DNA of 64,000 nucleotides from positions 1-64,000 of the forward strand of contig JAHYIT010000001.1 in NCBI GenBank assembly GCA_019429205.1, written 5' to 3'. Position numbers and translations under genes: made by a program. This DNA is from Mariniphaga sp. GTDB lineage: Bacteria; Bacteroidota; Bacteroidia; Bacteroidales; Prolixibacteraceae. The notes below the pieces were generated by a model, which was given only the letters and a program-made list of their open reading frames with translations, had not been told where the DNA came from and did not search any database. Below are positions 33,731 through 41,789 of this stretch, piece after piece. Every line of letters starts with the position of its first letter. Within the stretch, counting starts at the first letter, position 1.

Positions 33731-33841
33731 TTAATTGATTTTCCGTCTCTTTTTCGAAGTCAGCAACTTGTACATTAAAATTGAAGAAGTTACAAAACCT
33801 GCCAGTGAAGCTCCCAATACTAAAATTAATAAAGTTCCCAT
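33731..33841 (-). CDS. Small single-pass membrane protein (36 aa)
   Basis: An ORF absent from the track. It reads MGTLLILVLGASLAGFVTSSILMYK and ends SKKRRKIN, one hydrophobic helix with a strongly basic C-terminal tail, so the tail would face the cytoplasm by the positive-inside rule. It lies between two protease genes on the same strand, 48 bp after the upstream one's stop. Whether it is translated is not shown; composition and position favour a real small protein. Confidence 0.5.
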   Translation of the reverse strand: MGTLLILVLGASLAGFVTSSILMYKLLTSKKRRKIN

Positions 33842-33889
33842 TTTTCTTATTTTAAATTATTTATTTGATATTCAATTTTTTCTAAAACA

Positions 33890-36340
33890 CTAATTTTTAA
33901 CAATTTTGCTGGTAGCAACAATGTTTTTACCGTTGCTAACGCTTACCAGATACATTCCTGAACTGATTCCGGACAAATCGATTTCTGCCTTTGCCGAATA
34001 AAAAGTTTCAATTCCTGTTTCGTGCCGGATTGTTTTTCCGTACAAATCGGACAAAATAATTTCTATCGGTTCATTTTCTGTTGATTCAGGCCATTCAACA
34101 AACAAATGATTTTTAGCCGGATTAGGATAAACCTGGAATCTGCCTTCTGCAAAAAGTTCTTCAGTGCCGGTTTTCAACTCCTGAATTTTAAGGTTGTCAA
34201 TAGCCCATCCAAAGCCGTTAACCAAATTGTCGGAAGCCAGTCTGAAACGGAAAAGTACCGTATCTCCGGCCTCAAGACCCGTGTTTTGGGTCAGGTTAAT
34301 TGTGCGATTTATAAACATACTTTCGTGAGGTGTGGCTTCTGATGTATTATTTGAAAAACTATTCTTAAAGGCAGAATACCAGGCATCATTTATCCCCGAA
34401 TCATATTGTTCTGTAATCGGCATCCAGCTTTTTCCTCCATTTTGGCTTGCTTCCACTACCACAAAATCCCAGTTTTGAGGCTCAGCTTCGCGTGTACCTG
34501 GTTCAACCAAAACAATTTCATCGAACGAAATTTTACCATCAGGTTGAATGATTACCGGGTATTTAAGTTGTGCAACCAGGTTATGTTTTTCTTGTTCAAG
34601 GGCCGAAACCGGGTAAGGATTTTTGGTATGCAGGAGGTTGCCTGAAAAACCATTTAAGTTGGAAATACTAAAATCGGAAACTGAAAAATCGTTTTCGGCC
34701 CCGTTAAAATCTGTAAAGTAACTGTTAACTGGTTCATAAGCCGCGAAAACTTCCACCCTTTGAAAACCCATTGCCGGGAATGACCGTTTGTTTCCCCTTG
34801 ATGAGTTATCAATTGCTGTTAAACGATATTCCAGTTTGTCGGTGGCTCCAACCTGTTCGGGAAACTGCAATTTGCCGGAATAGAGGTTTTTTTCTATATT
34901 TTCGAGATGAAAGGATTCTTGCAAAACACCGTTGATTTTATATTCAACTGTTACCGATTTAATTCCCAAATTATCATTGGCTTCGGCACTTAATTCAATT
35001 TCTGGTACAGTTGTGGCAACAACTTTAACCGGATTGTGAAAAAGATCTGGCACATAATAATCGGGGCCAATGCGCAGTGTAAAACTTTTTGCAGGTGCTT
35101 CTGCCGGGTTTTTGAAAACGCGGCCTTTAGCTGTTTTTGCTTCAATAAAATATTGAATTTTGCCTGAAGTAAATTCAAGAGGAAGTTTTCCTTCAAAATT
35201 ATAGGCTGTTCCTGTTTGTTCCAGGTCTGCAATTTGGGAAGACGAGAAATTATCAGTGGAATAAACAATTTTTACACTTGAAAAATCTTCGTCTGATTCA
35301 GAAATTACGCCCATTTTCACTGGAATTTCGGCCACAGCTTCTTCGCGGTCTTTAAATGGTTCAAAATTAAATTTAACCGAACTCCATCCTAATTCAGAAA
35401 GAATTTCCATCGTAATTTCACCCGGGTTATGAATGGCTTCACCTTTACGGGCAGAAGGAGTCATTAAGCTGTTTTCTTCCCCGTATGAATATCCTTTCAG
35501 GTGGTAAATACTGGAACCTTCACTCCAAACCGGCGGAGCATAAATCCAGTCAACAGTGCTCAATTGGCTCGTTGAACCCTCCTGGCAGAATTTCAGATTG
35601 TCTGATGTAAGCTGGCTGTGCAATTCGCGTGATGGACTGTGGAACAATGTATTATCTGCAATTTTTTGGTTTTGGTTATTAAAAATAAAATGGTCGTAAA
35701 TGCTGGGCAGGTTATTATTGTTGTTAAAAAATCCATTTCCATCAGTGCCTTTAAGGAATCCTGAAAAACCTAAACCATGGGTAATTTCATGGAGAACAGA
35801 ACTTACAAAATCATACTGTGTTGATGGTGTATTTCCGTCGGTACCAAAATACCAGTCGTATTTATTATTAAAATGGCAAATAATGTCCGGGTTTCCCGGA
35901 TTCAAATCTTTGTTGCTCAATTTTTCGGCTAAAGCTACCGGGTAATAGGTGTTGGGGTGCGGAGTTCCGCTGAAATTATTATAGAATACAGCCGGTCGGC
36001 CTTGTGCAAGTATATTTTCATTCATGTATTCCCAGTGTGCATTAATATGAATGGGCACTGAAGATATAATTAGTGATTCCCAGATAGAAACAGCATATTG
36101 AAATGCCTGTTTGGCTTCTTCAGGAAAATTATAATAAGTAACCTTAATTGTTGATTGAGAAGTTCTTGCCGACTTTAGCTGGTTAAACTTTTCAGGAGGG
36201 GCAATAAATGTATTTTTAACCTCATCAAGAGCAATATTTATCAGGTTTTCGCTTTGGGCAACAGTTGCCGGAAATCGTTCCTGAGCCCTCGCATTGCCAA
36301 TTATAGCAATGAGAAGAAATAATTGAAGCGTCCACTTCAT
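33890..36340 (-). CDS. Secreted zinc metalloprotease-like protein with type IX sorting domain (copy 2)
   Basis: An 816-aa paralogue of the 31169-33640 protein with the same architecture: signal peptide (LQLFLLIAIIGNARA), metal site H184-E-I-T-H188-GLGFSGF, YYPVALAEKL and YFGTDGNTPS matching the first copy, an Ig-like middle with WAIDNLKIQE, and a T9SS type A tail (FQVYPNPAKN...LYGKTIR...GMYLVSVSNG). Tandem duplication is the simplest explanation. The copies differ through most of the sequence, so divergence is old. Both may act as secreted proteases on host or food protein, but the substrate is unknown. Confidence 0.85.
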   Translation of the reverse strand: MKWTLQLFLLIAIIGNARAQERFPATVAQSENLINIALDEVKNTFIAPPEKFNQLKSARTSQSTIKVTYYNFPEEAKQAFQYAVSIWESLIISSVPIHINAHWEYMNENILAQGRPAVFYNNFSGTPHPNTYYPVALAEKLSNKDLNPGNPDIICHFNNKYDWYFGTDGNTPSTQYDFVSSVLHEITHGLGFSGFLKGTDGNGFFNNNNNLPSIYDHFIFNNQNQKIADNTLFHSPSRELHSQLTSDNLKFCQEGSTSQLSTVDWIYAPPVWSEGSSIYHLKGYSYGEENSLMTPSARKGEAIHNPGEITMEILSELGWSSVKFNFEPFKDREEAVAEIPVKMGVISESDEDFSSVKIVYSTDNFSSSQIADLEQTGTAYNFEGKLPLEFTSGKIQYFIEAKTAKGRVFKNPAEAPAKSFTLRIGPDYYVPDLFHNPVKVVATTVPEIELSAEANDNLGIKSVTVEYKINGVLQESFHLENIEKNLYSGKLQFPEQVGATDKLEYRLTAIDNSSRGNKRSFPAMGFQRVEVFAAYEPVNSYFTDFNGAENDFSVSDFSISNLNGFSGNLLHTKNPYPVSALEQEKHNLVAQLKYPVIIQPDGKISFDEIVLVEPGTREAEPQNWDFVVVEASQNGGKSWMPITEQYDSGINDAWYSAFKNSFSNNTSEATPHESMFINRTINLTQNTGLEAGDTVLFRFRLASDNLVNGFGWAIDNLKIQELKTGTEELFAEGRFQVYPNPAKNHLFVEWPESTENEPIEIILSDLYGKTIRHETGIETFYSAKAEIDLSGISSGMYLVSVSNGKNIVATSKIVKN

Positions 36341-36653
36341 CGTATTTTGAATTTAAGGTTTGTAATCAGTAGCTAAAGTAGGGTTTGCCGAAACATCCTG
36401 AATAAATTCGTTGCTGATTTGAAATGGAGTGATTTGCTGAAATCGCATCAGTAAATTGCTGATAGCGCGTCAGTTTAAGTTGTTGGTTCTTAGTAACGAC
36501 TCTTAATTACTTCCGGGGTTCATCATATTTTTTATGATTCAGGTTCAATTCATTCACAAAAAAACAATACATTTGTAATTGTTGAAGTTGTTAATATTCA
36601 ATAGGTTTAAATATATTGTATCAAACATATTAAATCAAGTCGGAGGCGCTTAA
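36341..36653 (+). promoter_or_regulatory. Intergenic region with -7 element and strong Shine-Dalgarno of the hybrid kinase
   Basis: No gene is seen here. TACATTTG at 36568-36575 fits the -7 consensus. CGGAGG at 36641-36646 lies 7 bases before the ATG; GGAGG Shine-Dalgarno sequences are rare in Bacteroidota, where translation usually depends on A-rich leaders. The rest is AT-rich, with partially repeated CGTTGCTGATTTGA/AAATTGCTGATAGCG sequence upstream. Confidence 0.5.
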
Positions 36654-38174
36654 ATGAAAAAAATCCTGGCAATTGATGACAATGAAATAAATTTAGTACT
36701 GTTAAATCAAATAATAAAACTATATTATTCTGATTTTACTTATTTGCAGGCTACTTCCGGAAAAGAAGGAATTGAAATGGTACTAAAAGAAAAACCTGAA
36801 ATTATTTTGCTCGACATTTTAATGCCCGAAATGAATGGTTACGAGGTTTGTGCTCATTTAAAAGGCAATTCAGATACCCGGCATATTCCCATTTTAATGA
36901 TTTCGGCTTTGGGGCAGAACCCCATGGAGCGCACCAAAGGTCTGAATGCAGGTGCTGATGCTTTTATTTCGAAACCGTTCAGCCAGGACGAACTTCGGGC
37001 TCAGATTGATGTGGTTTTGCGTATTAAAAAAGCAGAAGATTTATTACGGAAAAGAAATGAAAGCCTGGAAGTTTTAATTAAAGATCAAACTACAAAATAC
37101 CTGCAAAGTGAAGAACGGTTTCTGCAAATATCAGAACACGCCCTTGAATTTTACTGGGAACTGGACTCTAACGGAATTTTTACATATGTAAGTCCGGTAA
37201 TTGAAAAAATTCTGGGAGTGAATCCTGAAGACATTATCGGTGAGGAAAGCTATATTTCGCTTTTTCAACTTAAACCAATGAAAGAGGAAAAGACAGTTTT
37301 AGAGGAAAATTTTCTGAATAAATCGAGTTTTAAAGATTTTGAAATTGAGCTGAAAGTAAAAAATCAGGAAAAAAAATGGCTATCGGTAAGTGGGTTCCCG
37401 GTATTTGATAAAAATGACAAGTATTATGGTTTTAGAGGGGTGTGTTACGACGATACCCAACGCAAACAAGCTGAAATAGCATTGAAAAAAAGCCTGGTAC
37501 AAATAAAAAATTACCAGAAAAAGCTTAAAGACCTGAATACCGAAATTATTCTGGTTGAGGAAAAGGAACGAAGAAGAATAGCTGAAAACCTTCATGACAG
37601 CCTTGGGCAAACACTTTCACTTGCTTTTATAAAACTCTCTTCTATTGTGAATGAAAAATATACGCCCTACGTAGAAAAAACAATTAATGAAATTTCCGAT
37701 TTACTCAATAAAGCAATTTCAGAATCGCGTACATTAACTTATGACCTTAGTCCGCCCATACTATATGAACTGGGTTTAATTCCGGCATTTAAATGGAAAC
37801 TTGAAGAAATAGAAGAAAAACATGGTTTACAAACCATACTTATTGGCGAAGACCAGAAAATTGGAATCAGAAAAGAATTTAATATTTTTCTTTATCGTAT
37901 TGTAACTGAATTACTCAACAATGTATTAAAACATTCGCAGGCAGATTTAGTAGAGATGGAGGTAAAAAAAGAGAAAAAATATTACTATATTACAGTACGC
38001 GATAATGGCGTTGGTTTTAAAAAGCAAACGAGCAAAAAGAATTACCTAAACGGCGGTTTTGGTTTGTTAAGTATAACCGAACGGCTTGACAGCATAAAGG
38101 GGCGGCTCGAAATTAAATCTGCTATAGGAAAAGGAACGAAGGCAACAGTAATTATTCCAACGAGGGAAGGATAA
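36654..38174 (+). CDS. Hybrid response regulator-PAS-histidine kinase (NarX type)
   Basis: A 506-aa soluble sensor kinase: receiver domain (residues 3-120, phospho-acceptor D54 in ILLDILMPEMNG), PAS domain (about 135-270, EERFLQISEHALEFYWELDSNG), coiled-coil, HisKA_3 dimerisation (EEKERRRIAENLHDSLGQTLSLA, H314) and HATPase (TELLNNVLKHSQ, RDNGVGFK, GGFGLLSITERL). No transmembrane segment, so it senses a cytoplasmic signal. The NarL-type regulator 5 bp downstream is the expected partner. The N-terminal receiver means it can also be controlled by another kinase. Confidence 0.9.
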   Translation: MKKILAIDDNEINLVLLNQIIKLYYSDFTYLQATSGKEGIEMVLKEKPEIILLDILMPEMNGYEVCAHLKGNSDTRHIPILMISALGQNPMERTKGLNAGADAFISKPFSQDELRAQIDVVLRIKKAEDLLRKRNESLEVLIKDQTTKYLQSEERFLQISEHALEFYWELDSNGIFTYVSPVIEKILGVNPEDIIGEESYISLFQLKPMKEEKTVLEENFLNKSSFKDFEIELKVKNQEKKWLSVSGFPVFDKNDKYYGFRGVCYDDTQRKQAEIALKKSLVQIKNYQKKLKDLNTEIILVEEKERRRIAENLHDSLGQTLSLAFIKLSSIVNEKYTPYVEKTINEISDLLNKAISESRTLTYDLSPPILYELGLIPAFKWKLEEIEEKHGLQTILIGEDQKIGIRKEFNIFLYRIVTELLNNVLKHSQADLVEMEVKKEKKYYYITVRDNGVGFKKQTSKKNYLNGGFGLLSITERLDSIKGRLEIKSAIGKGTKATVIIPTREG

Positions 38175-38179
38175 AAAAT

Positions 38180-38827
38180 ATGGCAACAAAAGTATTAATT
38201 GCAGACGATCATCAACTCTTCAGAGAAGGGTTGGTTAACTTGATCACTTCGGCTCCCGACATTGAGGTTATAGCCGAAGCGAAAGACGGAAAAGAAGCTA
38301 CCGAAAAGTCTCAAAAACTAAAACCGGATGTCGTTTTGATTGACATTGGGATGCCTGTTATGAATGGCATTGAAGCCACCCGAATTATAAAAAAAGATAA
38401 TCCGAAAATAAAGGTTATTGCAGTGTCTATGCACTCCGACAGGCAGTTTGTTAAAGGTGTACTTGAGGCCGGAGCCGATGGTTATCTGTTAAAAAATTGC
38501 ACTTATCGCCAGCTTATTGAGGCCGTTCAATCAGTAATTTCGGGCAAAAAATACCTGAGTGACGATATTACAGAAATGGTCATTCAGGGTTACCTTGATC
38601 CGGTGGATGAAAATTCTGAAAGCCAGAATGAACTTTCGGAAAGAGAAATGGAAGTGTTAAAACTTTATGCAGAAGGCAAATCAACACGGGAAATTGGAGA
38701 AAAATTGTTCATCAGTGTTAAAACCGTGGGTACACATAAACAGCATATTTTTGAAAAACTTGATCTGAAAAGCAATGCCGATATGGTAAAATATGCCATT
38801 AAGGAAGGATTAATCCAGCTTCAATAG
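38180..38827 (+). CDS. NarL/LuxR-family response regulator
   Basis: A 215-aa response regulator. The receiver domain has the acidic pocket (IADDHQLF), phospho-acceptor D55 in VLIDIGMPVMNG and K in SMHSDRQFVKG...YLLKNC. The C-terminal GerE HTH is LSEREMEVLKLYAEGKSTREIGEKLFISVKTVGTHKQHIFEKL. It lies 5 bp after the hybrid kinase, so the two form a NarX/NarL-type two-component pair. Target genes are unknown. Confidence 0.92.
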   Translation: MATKVLIADDHQLFREGLVNLITSAPDIEVIAEAKDGKEATEKSQKLKPDVVLIDIGMPVMNGIEATRIIKKDNPKIKVIAVSMHSDRQFVKGVLEAGADGYLLKNCTYRQLIEAVQSVISGKKYLSDDITEMVIQGYLDPVDENSESQNELSEREMEVLKLYAEGKSTREIGEKLFISVKTVGTHKQHIFEKLDLKSNADMVKYAIKEGLIQLQ

Positions 38828-38834
38828 AAAAATA

Positions 38835-39149
38835 CTACAAGTTTTTGTCGTTGGCTTTTTCAAAATGACCAAACAGTTCAGTATAACTTTTTCCGTTCGA
38901 AACAAAAAATCCCGTTGCGTTTCCAATTATGTCCAGGTTAATCATCAGCGCGGTTTTTTCAACCGGAAAAATCGGGTGATTCACATAATGAGTACTGCCA
39001 TAAAATCCACATTTTTCACCACCTGGCTGCTGCATGGTATTCAGGAGAACCCATACAACAGCTTTTGTGTATTTTTCATCATTTAATTCTTCTGCAAATT
39101 CAAGTATTTCGTGGCTTGAAATGGAATGAAACAGGCTTAAAAATTTACT
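38835..39149 (-). pseudogene. M28-family aminopeptidase fragment
   Basis: The minus frame from about 39149 to 38835 reads ILEFAEELNDEKYTKAVVWVLLNTMQQPGGEKCGFYGSTHYVNHPIFPVEKTALMINLDIIG, matching the core of M28 aminopeptidases (LELAKEL... GEE.GL.GS..F..NP..P..K....INLDM.G). The usual GEE metal ligand region reads PGGEKCGFYGS. The frame has no start: an in-frame TGA lies at the end of the neighbouring gene, and the C-terminal metal ligands are missing. It is therefore a remnant with its 5' part lost at the 39148 junction. The track's 66-aa ORF starts internally. Confidence 0.65.
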
Positions 39150-40110
39150 ATTTCACTTCAATAACTGCGTATTTCGTCAATTTCCAGAATTCATTCGGGT
39201 CTTCAATTTCCAGGAAAGCGATTAAATCATCCTGGTAAACGAAATGATAAGAACTATCTGAATGTTCAGAAATAATTTCAGCTTTTTTGGCATAAAGCGG
39301 AATGGTTTGTGTATTTCTGATATCAAGTTCTGTAAAGTAATTCTCGTTTAAATTTTTGTTTAGGGCTTTGGTTTTACCCAAAATTCCCAGGATTCCGCCC
39401 TCACGGGTAACAACGCCGTTTTCTTTCAATTCTTTAAAAGTGCCAAACGTCCAGTAAGCTTTATGAAGTTGTTCGTCCATATGCTGAAGTTTTTTCGTTT
39501 TGTCCACAATGGAATCGTTCATTACACTAATGGAATCATACATTACCAGAATTTCCTGTGACATTTCGGTAACTTTCATGTCCATTTCTGCAAGCTGAAA
39601 ATCTTTTTGCTCCAGTTCGCGTTGCAATTGTACCACCACCTCGTTTTGTTCTTTCAAATCGCTGGTGAGTTTTGCAATACGGTTTCTGAATGAGGCAAGA
39701 TCCACATTCGATGAGGCAAGCTTTTCATTCAACTCTTCAATTTTTTTCTCACTTTCTTCCAGCATGGTATTCATTAGCGCAATGTCCTCAATTATCCGTT
39801 CTTTCTGATCCGGACTTCCTTCCTGCTGTTCCAGTTCAAGCTGTCCGCGCTTGTTTTTAATGAACGTAATGTTTTGCTCAATTTCGCTAATGGTTCCATC
39901 CAGTTCATTAATTACAGAATCTCTGGTTTCGATTAACGAGTTCAGATTGTTTTTTTCCACATACAACTCGCTGATTTTTGCATCCTTATTGAGGATGATA
40001 ATGAAACCTGTAATGGCTATTAACAAGACAACTGCTCCGGTAACAATATTTCGGAGAAGTGATTTTTCCCATTTTTTCGACTTTTTTTCTTCTTCAAAAC
40101 CTTTTTTCAT
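39148..40110 (-). CDS. Membrane-anchored coiled-coil protein
   Basis: A 320-aa protein with a basic cytoplasmic N-terminus (EEEKKSKKWEKSLLRN), one transmembrane helix (IVTGAVVLLIAITGFIIIL), about 170 residues of heptad-rich coiled coil (EKKIEELNEKLASS, LQRELEQKDFQLAEMDMKV) and a C-terminal folded part (NENYFTELDIRNTQTIPLYAKKAEIISEHSDSSYHFV). No known domain is recognised, though similar proteins occur across Bacteroidota. A GGAGG Shine-Dalgarno lies upstream on its strand. It sits between two-component genes. Confidence 0.7.
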   Translation of the reverse strand: MKKGFEEEKKSKKWEKSLLRNIVTGAVVLLIAITGFIIILNKDAKISELYVEKNNLNSLIETRDSVINELDGTISEIEQNITFIKNKRGQLELEQQEGSPDQKERIIEDIALMNTMLEESEKKIEELNEKLASSNVDLASFRNRIAKLTSDLKEQNEVVVQLQRELEQKDFQLAEMDMKVTEMSQEILVMYDSISVMNDSIVDKTKKLQHMDEQLHKAYWTFGTFKELKENGVVTREGGILGILGKTKALNKNLNENYFTELDIRNTQTIPLYAKKAEIISEHSDSSYHFVYQDDLIAFLEIEDPNEFWKLTKYAVIEVK

Positions 40111-40346
40111 GGCTTATTCCTCCCAAATTTATTTAACATTTTACCGGCTTTTAAAATTTATTTGTTCATTTTAAATCTTCCTTTTTTGCCGGAATGGAAG
40201 ATGTTAAACCAAATGAAGTGCCAGGAGATAAATCTTTGGTTATTTGGCTGTATGTCAACTTTTTATTTACTAAGGTGAATGTTTAAATCCTATCTGTTTG
40301 AAAAGATTTTATCAAAATGATAAGAGGAAAGCCATTTTTTGGAGGA

Positions 40347-41705
40347 TTATTCAATCGGATTATTTGGTTTTTTCATCATCCGGTAAACGGTGGCAACTCC
40401 AATTCCCAGTTTCCCGGCCACAACTGATGTGTTGTTGTTGTATTTTTCGAGGTATTTTTTTAAAATTCTGAGGTTATATTCTTTTAGGGTCATTTCCTGA
40501 TTGGTAATGTCCGGCATAAGCACCTCATTTTCCAGTACGATGTGTTCATTGGTAATTTCATCGTTGTCAGCCAGTGTAATGGCCAGTTCCATAACCGATT
40601 TCAGTTCCCTGATATTTCCCGGAAAACTATAGGGCAAAAGTTTATCAACGGCTGATTTGGAAAGGGTTTTAGCAGGAAGCCCGTTTTCTTTACAAAATTC
40701 ATTTATAAAATGTTTGGCAAGCAATATCACGTCGTTACCGCGTTTTCGCAATGGCGGAAGTTCAATATGCAGGCCGTAAAGGCGGTAATAAAGGTCTTGC
40801 CTGAACGTCTTTTTCAACACTTGTTCCTGCAGGTTTTGATGTGTTGCCACAATAATCCGGCAATCGGTTTTCACCGGTTTGTTGCTTCCAATGCGTACAA
40901 TTTCTTTTTCCTGAAGTGCACGCAGCAGTTTGGCCTGAAGGGCAATGTCCAGCTCGGCAATTTCATCCAGAAAAAGTGTTCCGCCGTGGGCTTCCTCAAA
41001 TCGTCCAATGCGTCTGTAATTGGCCCCGGTAAATGCTCCTTTTTCAAAACCAAACAGTTCGCTTTCAAGTAAATCGTGCGGAATGGCTGCCACATTCACC
41101 GCCACTAAAGGTTTTTCTGCCCGTGTTGAGTTGTAATGAATGGCTTTGGCAACCAGCTCTTTTCCTGTGCCGGTTTCGCCGGTAATTGTAACGGTAATTC
41201 CGGTACGGGTGGCTTTTTCAATGGAACTGTAAATTTCCTGGATTGCAGCGCTGTTTCCAACGATGGTATTTTGGTAGCTGTACTTTTTTTTCACCTCGCT
41301 GCGCAACGAAATAACTTCACGTTTCAACCGTTCACCCTTTCTGATGTTTTGAACCGTGTTAAGCAATCGTTCGCGAATGTCGTTCGTTTTTACTATGTAA
41401 TCATAAGCGCCAAATTTTAGTAGCTCAACAACCACTTCAATTTCGCTTTGTTCCGAAATTAGAATCACCTGTATATCTTCGTTTTCGGTCTTAATTTTTT
41501 TCAGCATTTCCAGGCCTTTAATGTCGGGAAGCCGGTAATCAAGTGTAATTACATCAGGTGCTCTGTGCAAATTATCGAGGCATTCTTTGCCTGTTGTGAA
41601 TGATTCAATATCGTAATCGGGATTTAAGGAAAGATTGTGAACGAGCAGCCTGTTGTACCACTCGTCGTCTTCAACTACAAATATTCTGAAAGGTTTCCCG
41701 TCCAT
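40347..41705 (-). CDS. Sigma-54-dependent response regulator (NtrC family)
   Basis: A 452-aa activator with three domains: receiver (phospho-acceptor D56 in VITLDYRLPDIKG), AAA+ (Walker A GETGTGKE, the sigma-54 loop GAFTGA, Walker B GGTLFLDEIAELD) and a C-terminal FIS-type HTH (NTSVVAGKLGIGVATVYRMMKK). It would open sigma-54 promoters on phosphorylation. The neighbour at 41790 is a hybrid histidine kinase on the same strand, a probable partner. I found no clear -24/-12 sequence in the window. Confidence 0.92.
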   Translation of the reverse strand: MDGKPFRIFVVEDDEWYNRLLVHNLSLNPDYDIESFTTGKECLDNLHRAPDVITLDYRLPDIKGLEMLKKIKTENEDIQVILISEQSEIEVVVELLKFGAYDYIVKTNDIRERLLNTVQNIRKGERLKREVISLRSEVKKKYSYQNTIVGNSAAIQEIYSSIEKATRTGITVTITGETGTGKELVAKAIHYNSTRAEKPLVAVNVAAIPHDLLESELFGFEKGAFTGANYRRIGRFEEAHGGTLFLDEIAELDIALQAKLLRALQEKEIVRIGSNKPVKTDCRIIVATHQNLQEQVLKKTFRQDLYYRLYGLHIELPPLRKRGNDVILLAKHFINEFCKENGLPAKTLSKSAVDKLLPYSFPGNIRELKSVMELAITLADNDEITNEHIVLENEVLMPDITNQEMTLKEYNLRILKKYLEKYNNNTSVVAGKLGIGVATVYRMMKKPNNPIE

Positions 41706-41789
41706 TTTTTGGTAAAATTAAGCCTGTTTTATTTTTTCTGCAATTAGAAGTTGAAGATAGCATTTTTTTTGGCTTGTGTAAATGCAGAA

